Shown: in pieces, positions 1 through 11,790 of the stretch
Numbering within the stretch: the first letter of the stretch is position 1
Layout: the number at the start of each line of letters is the position of its first letter
Assembly (NCBI GenBank): GCA_032622095.1
Contig: CP136068.1
Location: 164,569,465-164,633,464 of the forward strand
Direction of reading: 5' to 3'
From: Siphonodentalium dalli
Lineage: Eukaryota > Mollusca > Scaphopoda > Gadilida > Siphonodentaliidae
DNA length: 64,000 nt
The notes under the pieces: model-generated
Seen by the model: only the letters and a program-made list of their open reading frames with translations
Databases searched by the model: none
Told to the model about the DNA's origin: nothing
Position numbers and translations under genes: made by a program

Positions 1-13
1 CCAAGTTCCCAAC

Positions 14-727
14 ATGCTGAGCTCTTTCCAGTCTGCCTATTGTGTCAGCTGGCATGTCCATGCTAACGCGGACAGGCTGGATGTGGTACTGGAGTACCAG
101 GTCACGTCGCCAGGACTCTCTGCCGGCCGTGGCTCGGAGGAACAGACTGGAATCCACCAGTCGGGTGCCAACCAGAAGACACAGACCGGGATCAGCAGGA
201 AGAAGACCAAGACTCCTGCACGACGCCGAAGAGACGCAGACAGGAGGGCCAGGTGGAGAAAGGGGAAAGCTGAGAGACGCCCAGCTCCCCTCCACTTGGC
301 CCCCGGACAAGAAGAACAGCCAGTCGACCAAGCTACTACCACCAGCAGAAACAGGGACGCGAATATCATCCCCGATGTCCCTGTCGTCGACGTGGAGATG
401 GAAACACCAGCCAGCCAATCTCCACCAGGGACGGAAACCACCACCTCCGTCCCTGTGACGCCGAAGTATGAAGAGAAGCCGGCGTCGCCAAAACCACACA
501 GAGACCGTATAGAAGAAGAGCGATCACGTCTCAAGGCAGAGATTCTACACTACCACTCAGCAGGAATGACGTATCCAGTCACCAACTACGAATTCTTCCT
601 GCTGATGGATCGCCAGGTGTATAGAGGGCCAGACGAGCGGGACCCTACACAGGGAAAGGCCACAGTTATCAATGGTGACCAAATCGGCTTCTCCCGAAAA
701 CCACCACTACCAACAAAAAAGAAATAG
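14..727 (+). CDS. Repeat-encoded basic protein, gag/ORF1-like (237 aa)
   Basis: Open frame with a true ATG, ending in a Lys-rich tail. I do not recognise a named family. Visible features are an N-terminal segment around SWHVHANADRLDVVLEYQ, then a strongly basic patch (RRRRDADRRARWRKGKAERR, about residues 72-91), a Pro/Thr-rich linker and a C-terminal segment rich in charged and aromatic residues (KAEILHYHSAGMTYP). The N-terminus and basic patch align by eye with the frame at 7145-7720, in the same order and spacing, and both are followed by AATAAA and a GC-rich hairpin. It is therefore probably the protein of a dispersed repeat, perhaps a gag-like nucleic-acid-binding protein of a retroelement, and not a host gene. 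The window edge lies 13 bases upstream, so the true start could be outside. Confidence 0.45.
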   Translation: MLSSFQSAYCVSWHVHANADRLDVVLEYQVTSPGLSAGRGSEEQTGIHQSGANQKTQTGISRKKTKTPARRRRDADRRARWRKGKAERRPAPLHLAPGQEEQPVDQATTTSRNRDANIIPDVPVVDVEMETPASQSPPGTETTTSVPVTPKYEEKPASPKPHRDRIEEERSRLKAEILHYHSAGMTYPVTNYEFFLLMDRQVYRGPDERDPTQGKATVINGDQIGFSRKPPLPTKKK

Positions 728-778
728 AATTCTTATGTAAACAAATTGCTATTTTCTTTTTTTCCTTGATTTTGTCTG

Positions 779-855
779 AATAAAGGCCAAAATATGAGGG
801 GTTAAGGGGAGGACCACACGGTCCTTCCGACAATCCCGGGGTTAGCCACCCCCAA
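779..855 (+). terminator. Polyadenylation signal and 3' hairpin of the 14-727 element
   Basis: AATAAA at 779-784, then a hairpin GGACC-acac-GGTCC (811-824), then a CCCGGGGTTAGCC tract. The same order (AATAAA, hairpin, CCCGGGTTAAATCCC) follows the related frame at 7.2-7.7 kb. This is a conserved 3' structure of the repeat family. Confidence 0.5.
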
Positions 856-1594
856 ACCATTCCCTATATTTATATGATTTGTACATCATATCTTAATAAT
901 TTAAACTGGTGAATGGGGGAATGGATTTTTGTGAGCGGGAAATTTATTTAACTAGCTGCTGTAGTTTTCCAGATCAAATTTGGCTGTGGGATAGCCCTGT
1001 CGTACAGTTGGGGATTTATTGTAAAAAGTAAACACATGTCCTATGATTTTTCTTGCATTTTCGAGATCAACTGGTGTCAATATAGCTGTGTAAACACCAC
1101 TGGTATGGCATGCAGGCTTCAATTCAGTGAATTTGGCCGAAACGTTAACACTGTCGCATATGGGAAACCATTTAGTTCAGTGATTCCATCACCGGTCGAA
1201 CAATCACTGTGTGTAAGCCTGTACTCGAGGATTTGCCTTTCTTCGGAGAAATGCTACTACTTTCTTCGGATATTCAAATATTTTCGTCAATTTGGACTGC
1301 GGTACCTTTGTGCAAACGACGTTTTCACACACTAAATCAGAATATTTTCTTCCAGATCTTCTTTTCAATTGGGGATTAGGAAGAGCGTTTCAAAGATATT
1401 CATCATTTAGTTGTCAAATTTATCCAACCGGAGGATAAAATGTGATACTGGGAAGCCCCCTTAAATTCATGCTATGCTGCACACAGTGAGTACATTCCAT
1501 TGTGAGAACATCACACTTGTGTACAGAAGTCGGTTGGAACACGTAGAAATAAATTGTTGTTAAGATAATCGATGGTTTAGGATAACTTGACTGT
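856..1594. other. No gene seen
   Basis: AT-rich sequence with only short chance frames. A 99-codon frame near 1036-1335 has no recognisable motif. Confidence 0.5.
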
Positions 1595-4500
1595 TAGTAG
1601 AGTCGCTTATGTACTTCCGTGGGAATTTTTTTAACAAATGTAGAGACTATGATATTATGATAGGGTATCACTTACATTGTCCGAAAAAGTTTGTTAGACT
1701 TCATGGGTCCGCGACTGGAGGGAATTATGACGTCACAAATATGACGTCATTGTCAGTTCAGTTCAGGTGTAGGGTTGTCCTAAGAACTGATGGAATCTGC
1801 GTATATTTCTTAATTGGTATACATTGTTTTCAGTAAGGGCAAGTCATCAATAGTAGTTCTCAAAGTACAGTACCCAAATTCACGGGAAAATATTATTCTA
1901 GTCAAAGATGGCTGCCAAAATGGCTCCAGAAAATCAACAATTTTGCGATTTTCAAGAATCTCATGTAAATGATCTTCTGTTTGGTGGCGACTGCGAATTG
2001 TGACAATTCAGCGTTTTCTTATTAATTCAGCAGTGTAGAGCATCACTTTTATTGTACAAAACATGTTCGATCTGTCAAAAATCCACTTTAGACAACCGAA
2101 TTATTGCATTTTGTAAGAAATCCGATATTCTAGCAATAGATTTCAAGAAATGAGCGGAATTCAGTGAGAGGGAAATATTCGTGCCACATACGGAATTATT
2201 ATCAAACTTCAACAGAACTGTTCATTTCATCCAAGATGGCTACCAAAATGGCAGTCAAAATACAAGTCAGTGTTTGTTACACCACCAAGTGTCGCCATGG
2301 CATTCCATCATGGTTTGGTCGGCAACTTTTCAGTAAATGCGCATAGCTTTAATTTCTTGTGCAAATAACGATTGTCCTATATTACATACGTGTCATCTCT
2401 TCAAATTTCCTGATATTAAGTGAGGTGGGAGTTGAAGAGAAAATCAAACTTTCTAAGTGAAATTAGAAAGTATGTGTAGACCTCCATCTTAGCTTGAGGG
2501 ACAAATATTACCATCTCAATGTCTAGCCTTCTGTGCTATACTCTAGTCCAGAGTACTAATTTAGAAATAATGGTGGTCAACATATCAAATGCAATTGATG
2601 CAGATAAGCTTTGGTGTTAGTTCTTTTCATGACATCTCATTGGTAGAAAATGCCTATAGTGTATCATATGTGATAGCAATACATAACTATTTATTGTGAT
2701 ATCTATGAGGTGGGGATAGTACTTCTCAGCTATACCATTATTCTTGGCAAGCAAGAAACAACACATCCTTGTTTATAAAACACAAACAATAGTAGAATTC
2801 ATTATATGGCTGTCATTTGGCCTGCTTGTCTCATTGATATATGCCATGTAACCTTGAATTAAATTTGCACGGCAACATCATTTGGACCCCGTATTGCTGA
2901 ATAGGGCAGGTTCCAATCGTATTGTTAACCACGACATATCAAAATAGAATAGACCCCCATAGGTGGATAATATATTCGTATAAGGGGTAGCGTCCCGTAT
3001 AAAGATTAAAGTGATATAATCACATAACGACTTCACACATGACATGAAAGTGGTTGGACTACTTTGTTGAGTATCATCATCCACAATATTCACAATATTA
3101 TATTGTGAATATTGTGGATGATGATATTCAACAAAGTAGTCCAACCACTTTCATGTCATATGTGAGGTCGGTATGTGACGTTACTATAGGTTATTGGCAT
3201 CCCAGGACATGTTTATTCAGTTGAAATGAACATTATCATGCACCATGCTAGATCCCAGACACCAAGCGAAGTGTGTGTCTGGTTCTTGTATTTCCGCGTG
3301 TTCAGTTAATTGAATACGAAATATGTCTTGGTATGAAGACAATAGGAATGTTATGGACCATTGGTAGTATACAGAAAATTGATTTATATGATTTATGCAT
3401 ATAATTTTAGTGGGACAATGCATTGCGTTTGTACAGTTCAACAGGAAAGTGGTTATTGGCAACGGTTATGATTTTGCTGCCGGTCCCAATTGATTAATGA
3501 TTATTTTGAAGTTTATCGAAATCAACAGGGACTGCGCAACTGCTCTGCATATGCAACCCTGCAGTTTAGATTACGAAAGAATGTGAATGGTAAACATAAT
3601 AGATATGAGCCAACAATAGACAGCCGATACTTATTATATTACTAATTCCTGTGGTTTGACGAACTGTATGGCCACACGGTGGGACACGGGTATAGAATCC
3701 ATTGGTAGTGATGGGTCTTCTGGTGTCGTGTCATCAGTTTGATTTATTATGTCCAATATACTCTGGAATCCAGGTTCTGAATACTGAATGACATAATGGG
3801 GCAAAGTAGTCCACTAACTTCTTACAACACAATGTGAAGTAATAGTTGGAGTTAATAACAGCTCGTACCGGGTCATGTTGATTCTGAGGCTGAACGTTAT
3901 CGTGAACCAAAGGAAATGAAGAAAGTTGAATTAGCACACGTAACTATGAAGGTGGACATGGTTCGCTATAATAATGGCATATTTCAGATCATATTATATA
4001 TGCCGCTCCATCTATATCATAATTCATCAAACTGTTGTAATTATGTTCGACTAGGAGTTATCAGATCAGTCAGGCCATATCCCATAAATTATATATATCA
4101 TGCTGCATTCATGCATCATGATCAACTTCAGCAGAAATCTAAACGGTCATGGGGCGGCTATTGTACGAAGAGCTCCATACATATTCACTTGATAAGCAAT
4201 CCAGTTTGATCAGATAGACCTTAGTTTAAACAGTATTTATTCCATGAATAATACAACAACAATAAGTATACATTTAATCGTGGACTGGAATCGACATCAA
4301 CTGTTCAGGCTTATGTGAGTCATTTCCGGGAATCATTTTACATCCACCCCATCTAACGAGAATGTGATGGTCCAGAAACACATTAGCGCTACTTGTATAT
4401 GAGACAAAATAATATGCTAATATCGCTGTAATACAAGTGAATATATTTCTTCTTAGTTCTGGCTCAAATTTATCACGATACAATCTTGGTCGCCGCATTA

Positions 4501-6197
4501 ATGCACACGTGGAAATGTACCGGTACTTAGTATGAACTGGTGACAAGAAGCAGTTTAAGCATGATGCAATCAGCAACATTTCTTCCTCGAGATATATCTT
4601 TGCCAGAATGGTAGAAGCGATAATTTTGAGTCGATTTTCCATTCGAATTACCAATAGTACTCATACAAGGAGTCATTTTACGAAGACTGAGCTTTTATGG
4701 CTATTATGTCAGAAAACTGGCGATATACATGTACCATGGTGAAATGGACAATATTAAAGTATACATATAATATCCGAATAAGGCCTCGGGCGATCTCATG
4801 GTTTAAGCCAGTCACTGTTAGCTATACACAGTAATCTGATTTAGTCCGTCGCTAGACCTTTTACGAGTAGATATACTCAATCGTTATCGATATGCATGAA
4901 CGCATGCCGATCAACTGCATCATTTGAGCGCTGATAGCCGACAGCGCCTGAAGCTGGCAGCTTCATTATCTCTCCACATACCATATTGGTCTCTATTGAA
5001 ATATTTATATAATATCACAATCAAATTTGGCACAAGTCCATATACTTATCTTGCTTGAAGATATATTTCGGTTTTATTTTGTGAATGGTATGCTCTCATC
5101 GAAAGCCCATGTACGATAACGATTTGCATATATGTAATTCTTACATGGTGGGATATATTGCCGCCACATTGGCAGCCATCTCGATTATATAAGATATTAA
5201 TAACTTCGGATTATCTAAATAGGAGTACATTCATTCATATTATATAACACCGAAATATCGTTCTCCTGTAGTGGACATGTTATTTGATGTATAAACAAAT
5301 ATAACGTTCGGCGAATTTTAACGATGCTTATTTTAGAAAATAATTATCATATGAACTCACATTTTGAGTCATTGCGGTAAGAAAACTAATAGGAATGTGT
5401 CATAACATGGCGGTTATTTATTTGGAAGAAGAAAATTAGTCTACTTATTCTCCTTCTACATGACAGAAACGTAATTGGGCGAAAGAGGCTAAAATTTGCG
5501 TATTATCGAATTTTGGCCGCCATTTTGGAAGCCATCTTGGATTAAGTTGACAGTATCTGGATCCAGTTAGATGTAGATACCTTATGTAATGATCCAACTC
5601 ATTTCCAACACCGATTAATTCCAATTTTCTTAAGGAAATAGTTAGAAAATAAAAAAGTATATTTTAGCGAAAACCATACCACTTCCTTTAAACTATCGAA
5701 TTTGGGAAAGAAAAATCAAGGTTATGATCCAAGAAATCAATTATTTTGATGCCTAAGTGATTCATTATCAAGAATGAAGAGAGATATGTTCTCTAATCCT
5801 CACCAGTTCGATACAATCGGAATGATGAAGGCGACTTATATGGAAAATCATCAAATTTCCCACTTCCGGTCGCCATTTTGGCGGCCATCTTTGATCGAGA
5901 AGACAAATTTTGATATATAAATATAACATGGCGTCACACCATACACTTTACAAAAGGATTGTCATATATTTTATATCACAATTATATTTTTATCATGAAA
6001 TCCAACAGTAGCGAACTTAAGAAAATGAGCATGGCGGCCATCTCTGTGACGTCATCAGACCACCCAGTCGCGACCTCAGGAGGTCTAACAAATTTTGTTC
6101 TGAAGTAGAGATCATATACTGGCTCATGAGCATGGTCTCTATATTTGTTCATAATTTTCCCACGGGAGCCCAAAATCGGACATAAGCGACTCTACTA
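1595..6197. mobile_element. Long imperfect inverted-repeat element (4.6 kb)
   Basis: The outer ends are inverted copies: TAGTAGAGTCGCTTATG at 1595-1611 is the complement of 6181-6197. The match continues inwards with gaps: 'ccgtgggaa' and 'aacaaat.tagagac.atg' next to the ends, TCAAAGATGG(C/T)CGCC at 1902 against 5894, and CCAAGATGGC at 2231 against 5540. Coordinate sums stay between 7771 and 7796, so the arms (about 650 bp each) are collinear. Flanks give at most a TA duplication. The 3.3 kb interior has no recognisable transposase. A 126-codon minus-strand frame at 4274-4654 is open but unlike anything I know. Likely a long-TIR or fold-back DNA transposon. Confidence 0.55.
3021..3178. repeat. 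Near-perfect palindrome, about 78-bp arms
   Basis: The left arm, from 'cataacgacttcacacatg' through 'catccacaatattcaca', is mirrored almost base for base on the other side of a short loop near 3099-3102. Only a few mismatches are seen. It would form a stable cruciform or RNA hairpin. It lies inside the 1595-6197 element and may be a nested MITE. Confidence 0.75.
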
Positions 6198-7144
6198 TGT
6201 AGTCTGTACCACATTAGTCCATTGCATAGAAACATATGTAACCCTTTCGTCGATTAACTGTAACCATTAGTCGATATCGAAATTTCGTTTTTTATCAATA
6301 TTATAATTAAAATCGCCAGATAATTACAATGCATGGATGTATTGGCCAATGCTGCATGTTTATGTTTATTAGCGTGTCCAGGATATCATACATGGGAATT
6401 TTGGTACACCATTGCAGTTCTATTAAAATTTAGAGTGCTAGGATATGTGGAAATCACCACAATTGAGCTTTCTACAGCTGTGAATCAAATCATTATTAGC
6501 AGATAATTTCGACCAATCATCGACTGAGCTGGTCGCCTGCTGCAATGCAAATTATGATGCATCTTTCTTCACCTTAATTTTGCATACTTTCAGATTTGAA
6601 TTGCTAGTATTCAGAACTTTTTTGTTGTCAAATCATTATGCAAATTTCACTTTGCATGAGACTTTGTCATAATTGTCACAATTAAAGGCGAAAATGTATG
6701 TTCTCATGTGTACATATTCTATAGTATTAAAGAGTAAGATACATGTGTATACATGTATGTCTGTTCCCGACCCTTGGACCGATTTCAACCAAATTTTGTG
6801 TAGAGCCTCGGGGTACCCTGGCGAATGTTATAGCGGTGTTATGTTTTGAAATTTTGATTAAATAAAATAATTTTTCAAATTTATTTGTTAAATCTTAAAT
6901 TGAGCAGTAAGTTCTCCATAAAAAAATTAAAAAATTAAATTTAAAAAATGTAATTAATTAAAAACAATTGTTTTAATTCAATATGACTATTTCTTCAAAC
7001 ACCTTGTCTCCTAGCGTACATAAGCTCCTCCCACTAATGTATGGGGGGACTACATTAAGGGTTCGATCGGATATCCAAATCATATATTACTGACTGTACT
7101 GACTTGGCAAGAGACTATGGAATTAATCCCCTCGGCTTTATTAG
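6198..7144. other. No gene seen; AT-rich with one repeat module
   Basis: Contains the phrase 'gaccgatttcaaccaaatttt' around 6778-6800, typical of the modular repeats seen later in the window, followed by a very AT-rich stretch (6840-6980). No coding signal. Confidence 0.45.
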
Positions 7145-7720
7145 CGGCATTGGGTACGTAGACTTTGCGTTGTGGACACCTTAAGCTGGAATCTTCACCA
7201 TGCTAAAGGGAGCTTCGTAACTCTATCCGTGAAGTACAGGACTGGAGCAGCTGCACAACACCAGTGGCTCAAGACCGTCGACAGGAATGTCACCACCGGA
7301 GCAGGGACGAGGACGAAGAAGGCCCCTTCATGTCGACGCAGGGACGCAGCTCGGAGGGCTGAGTGGAGTAAGAAGAGGGCAGCTGTTGATCGGCAGGCTG
7401 CCTCCTCCCACTCGACTGCGAAGACGGATTGTCGCCTGCACACCACCGAAGAGGCTACCGGTAGTCCAGCTCGGGATAGGTCTGGGAGACGCCCAGACCA
7501 CCCCTCCCCCGCTAAAATGCTGACTGATGCCACCAGACAGACGCTGCTGATGCCGGAGTCATCTATCTCCACCACGACCAGCAGCACCACCACCAACAAC
7601 AACAACAACAGCAACTGCTCCTACTCAGAGGACGAGCAGTCAGATATCGTTAGAAGGGCGCTCCAATCCATAGCTGCATGCCAAGAAGATAAGGCTAAAT
7701 ACGATGCGGCTAGAGATTAA
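7145..7720 (+). pseudogene. Second member of the basic repeat-encoded protein family
   Basis: The frame is open from after a TAG at 7142 to the stop at 7718-7720 but has no ATG near its start. The first usable codon is GTG at 7172, so the 5' part is lost, spliced or decayed. It shows SWNLHHAK near the N-terminus and a basic patch (KKAPSCRRRDAARRAEWSKK), matching SWHVHA and KTKTPARRRRDADRRARWRK of the 14-727 frame. The C-terminal third is Ser/Thr/Asn-rich with a (AAC)n-coded Asn run and then unrelated residues. I read it as a decayed or partial copy of the same mobile family. Confidence 0.4.
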
Positions 7721-7728
7721 TCACCACA

Positions 7729-7752
7729 CCCACCACCACCACCACCACCACC

Positions 7753-7784
<32 letters not shown>

Positions 7785-7796
7785 CAACAACAAAAG
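7729..7796 (+). repeat. CAC/CCA then CAA trinucleotide microsatellite
   Basis: An uninterrupted (CCA)n run passes into (CAA)n directly after the stop of the preceding frame. In another frame it reads poly-His then poly-Gln, which I do not regard as a protein. Confidence 0.9.
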
Positions 7797-7876
7797 ATTA
7801 TGCAAAAAAAAATAATATCATTTTCATCCAGCCTCACAATTTCATGCATATGTTTCATTTCATATAATGTATTTTT

Positions 7877-7945
7877 AATAAAATCAAAGTGGGTTATAGG
7901 GAAGGGGTTCCGCCCCTTCCAAATCTTCCCGGGTTAAATCCCAAA
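7877..7945 (+). terminator. Polyadenylation signal and 3' hairpin, second family copy
   Basis: AATAAA at 7877-7882, then GGAAGGGG-ttccg-CCCCTTCC (7900-7920, eight perfect pairs), then CCCGGGTTAAATCCC. The order and spacing match 779-855. Confidence 0.5.
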
Positions 7946-8830
7946 CCCCATAAAAACAAATCCAAATCAACGTCTGTTGTGTACAAAACTTATCGGATTC
8001 GGTCTATGGAAATAAACGTACCTACCCTATATCCATGGTGTTGGGGTAAATATTATCAACAGTTGGAAATTTCATGCCTGACACAACATTAGCTGGAAAG
8101 TATACACCACATATATGTTGAAATTGTACTCGTTGTTTAAATTGCTATTCAGTAATTGGTGGGCAAGGATACAATACATATATTTAAAACTGACACACTG
8201 TGCATACAGTGATTTCACACTCACTGACACAGTTTAAGTAACATGGTACCTATTCCGGTGAGTGCTGAAGCGATCGAGATTTATCGGCTATGCATAATAC
8301 TTTTAAAATAATACATTGACAATAAACTGATGGTATGCCTGCGAACTTCACGGGCCGATGACAGAACCCATGTACATTGGGGGAAGTCTGTGGCCTGTAT
8401 ATTGACAATTTAACGAATTGTTACACGATATATTGCCATTATTAGCCCAAGCAATTCTAAATATTAATCTGGTATAATCATATTAAAATAATTAATTAAT
8501 TTATGTGCGTGTGTGTGGAGACATGCAACAAATTATATTTGAAACGAAAATATCCATACACACACCAAATAATAGCGATGGATAGACGGTATACGCGATA
8601 CTCGACCATTTGTATTGTCCTTTTTATAAAATCATAACTCGAAAGAATAGCACACATCAACATTTCTGGTTACAGTTGACCTTGCGTGGTGGAATAATTG
8701 TCGATCATCGACAAACAATGTTCAAAGCATTTTGTATCTATTGCCTGCATATTACACAATTTAGAAATGTCCCCATTGACCGCAGTGCTAAATATAATGC
8801 CAGAAAAGACAACGAATAAGACGAGTTAGA
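7946..8830. other. No gene seen
   Basis: AT-rich sequence without recognisable coding, RNA or repeat structure up to the start of E1. Confidence 0.4.
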
Positions 8831-8841
8831 ACTAGAGGTCA

Positions 8842-8871
8842 GATTCCATGGAATCAGATATACTTCCATGG
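8842..8871 (+). other. E1 5' terminal palindrome and subterminal motif
   Basis: GATTCCATGGAATC, a 3-base gap, then TATACTTCCATGG. The second motif pairs perfectly with CCATGGAAGTATA, the outer arm of the hairpin at 29018-29048 and of every satellite hairpin. Proposed left-end signal of a Helentron-type element. Confidence 0.6.
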
Positions 8872-10023
8872 TATTCCATCCCATCCCATCCCGTCCCGAC
8901 CTGACCTTCAAAATGGTCAATCGAAGGTCAAATCGGGTAAAACATGCGGATTTCCACGAAATTTGATACCTAGGGGTACTTTTGTCCGGGGAGTCTTTTG
9001 GGCGGGTCAAGTCGTGACCCCGACCTGACATTGACATTCGAAATGGTAAGTTCAAGGTCAAATCGAGTAAAACGATCGGATTTCGACGAAATTTTATACC
9101 TAGGAAAACTTTTGTCCGGGGAGTGTTTTGGACAGGTCAAATCGTGACAATAGGTTACTTTTACAGTAGAGCGGACATACCTATATAGTATATCGGTGAG
9201 CATATTCATGCATTTGCCTTGCTTCTTGCTAAGTCCGTTTGAATTTGCGTCATGAAGAGAGGGTTTGAATTTGAGTAATATATATCACCCGTCACAACGT
9301 TATACGCTACCAGGGTTAAACCGTTCAATATAAATTATTAAAAAGTGTACTAATCTTGCGTATATATACTACTTATCACATCCACTCATCGAAAAGTTTT
9401 TATCTCAATATATGATTTTCGGAGTAATTTTGCCCATTTGATCTTCGGTGGAATTTTCCAAATCTGAACCCACCCGACACAAACACTCCCTTGAGCAGGT
9501 TGCGTTTATATTAGAGAGGTCAAATTTTAGAGTCATACCTACAGTATACCGGCTTATGTACCACCGCATTAAACTCGCTCCTACATCGGCCCGTTTGGAT
9601 TTGGGGCTAAAAATCGGCTAGTGATAGACTACAGAAGTATACATATTTATGATATATAGCGTTGTCACGAGTAAACCGTTCCATCTAAAAATTAGAAAAT
9701 TGCGCTCTAGATGCGCGTGAACACTAGCTATCAGATGTACTCGTCAAAAAAAATTATCTCGATGTTTGAATTTGAAGTATAGCGGTCAAGATTTGGGGGG
9801 GGGCGTGAATAGAATATCCAAATGTACCTGCTACATTACCTTGCTCTTTAATTAGCCCTTTTGGATTTGGTGGGAAGAATAGGTGCATTTTCCTGTTCCC
9901 CGTATAGCGGAAAGGGGTATATATATATAGTCACGCATTTCAATCAGTTTGGATATACAGTTTAAATATACACAGTTATATGCCTATATATTTAATACTA
10001 ATATATTTTCTTATAAATTAACA

Positions 10024-10100
10024 GCGCAGTCCGTAGACCAGTGGTGAGAGCGTCAAACCCTCAGTTTGTGTTTTATTGCGACGTGAGTTCGAATCCCGTC
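10024..10100 (+). ncRNA. tRNA-like sequence, copy 1
   Basis: Has an A-box-like TAGACCAGTGG (10034-10044) and a good B box GTTCGAATCC (10087-10096), followed by a run of T (10109-10115) able to stop RNA polymerase III. A CAAAC/GTTTG stem can form between them, but acceptor pairing is poor. Probably a tRNA-derived SINE head or tRNA pseudogene. Confidence 0.45.
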
Positions 10101-10294
10101 AAATTATCTTTTTTTATTTTTTATTTTTAACATGTTTTGGTGTATTTTAATCATCAAATACGAATAATACCAAACTAAAGATAATGTAAAGATGCTTTTT
10201 ATATTCGATTTCAATCAATTTGAATATAAAGTTTAAATATACACAGTTATATGCCTATATATTTAATACTAATATATTTTCTTATAAATTAACA

Positions 10295-10371
10295 GCGCAG
10301 TGCGTAGCCCAGAGGTGAGAGCGTCAAACCTTCAGTTTGTGTTTTATTGCGACGTGAGTTCGAATCCCGTC
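10295..10371 (+). ncRNA. tRNA-like sequence, copy 2
   Basis: B box GTTCGAATCC at 10358-10367 is identical to copy 1. The A-box region reads TAGCCCAGAGG. A T-rich tail follows. Confidence 0.45.
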
Positions 10372-11790
10372 AAATTATCTTTTTGTATTTTTTATTTTTA
10401 ACATGTTTTGGTGTATTTTAATCATCAAATACGAATAATACCAAACTAAAGATAATGTAAAATGTGTTATTGAATCGGATATAAAACAATAAACACGTGG
10501 GTCGGTTTTCGCATATATAACATGAAGCGCGCTTAATGAACGTTCGGTCCGAAGAATATAATGAGTGATTAACAACAACACACAAATAGTTTGAACGTAA
10601 TCGAACAGAAAAGAGCGTTCTCTATAAGTAGATTCCTTTATGGTAGGAATAATGAGCGGTTGTTTCACGTTTGCTTTTTTGACAAGACTTAAATGACGGA
10701 GTACGAAACTATCAGTGGTGTTTTAGTTTGCGAAAGTATAAAAGGAGTCATTTCCAATTCGGCAGACATATACTCACGGAAAGAATTGAATGTCTATCAG
10801 CAGTATACTACGGTTTATAACAATATACAAATTGATCTTACGAAACTGATGATGTTTGCATGTTTCTATGTGTTTATCGTTGTTATCGCAAACGGAATAA
10901 TTGGCTATACGTCGTCATTACGTTAGTAGAAATATACACCGTATAACGAAGGCTTGTTTGACCAAATTAATGTAATGTTTGTATTTTGTTTGGTTGTATA
11001 TGATATGCAATGCGTTGAAGATGCGAAAGAAAATACAAAAGTGAAATGCACGCACGCAGATAGCTCATGACACACTCTACACGATAAAATGATAATTTAC
11101 CACACACCATGGGCTACACAATTTACGAATAGGTGGGTTTATATTAAAATCCAAGTTATTTGCTTTATAACGGCTCCGATATGTACTCATACCAATATAC
11201 CACTCTGGAAATGATTGTTGGAATTCGACGGGCGTTCTATCAGTTCTATGGTAGACGATTGAGACTGGTCCGCGGCAAGACGGGTGTATTCGAATCGGAG
11301 GTAGGTTCCATCCCACGGGGGATGGGGTAGCCGGAGGAAGGAGAGAGGGGAGTGACAAATTTTTGGCGTATATATAGATAATATATATTATATATATAAG
11401 CGGAATTATTTTGAAGAGCTCTTTTCACTTGACTGAGAAAAAAATAATGTTCTAAGTCCAAAAGTTTTGGTTGAAATATTGGAGCCTTTTTCAAAAAGTG
11501 AAAACAAAATGAACGACTTTTCTGGAACAGGGCGATTTCGATCCGTTTTGGACTCTGGATTCCCCAAAAGTTATCTCCGTTTCGCGTGTAGCATAATATG
11601 ACTTTTATGAATAAGTAACGGATAGTTTGGGGAATGAGATGTGAGCTTGTACAACATTCGTTCATAGTTCGCGAATTACATTTGGATAGACATATTTCTG
11701 TTATATCCCAAATTTCATATGATTCGGAGAAGAATTAAAAATTGGTACCGCAGACCACCCCTCCCCTGACCCACACTACTGGACCGACAC

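Larger units (their letters stand above)
9948..10466 (+). repeat. Tandem pair of 271-bp tRNA-like units
   Basis: Two consecutive copies (about 9948-10195 and 10196-10466), each with 'tttaaatatacacagttatatg', a tRNA-like core, a T-rich tail and 'acatgttttggtgtatttt'. The core start recurs 271 bp apart (10022 and 10293). The same pair is present in E2. Confidence 0.75.
8831..11790 (+). mobile_element. E1: 5' body of a large satellite-bearing element
   Basis: Starts ACTAGAGGTCA, then the 14-bp palindrome GATTCCATGGAATC (8842-8855), then TATACTTCCATGG (8859-8871). That last motif is the complement of the outer arm of the hairpin found in the downstream satellite. It is followed by two roughly 125-150 bp modules ('gaaggtcaaatcg...cttttgtccgggg', about 8899-9150) and a tandem pair of 271-bp tRNA-like units. 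The block recurs at 15857 with small indels. E1 keeps about 350 bp (10466-10815) that E2 lacks. No transposase is seen, so it is non-autonomous. Confidence 0.7.

Noticed and set aside
4274-4654. 126-codon minus-strand frame
   Set aside because: Open but without recognisable motif. It lies inside an inverted-repeat element, and I could not support it as a transposase.
7704-7937. Poly-His/poly-Gln frame
   Set aside because: It is the translation of the (CCA)n/(CAA)n microsatellite.
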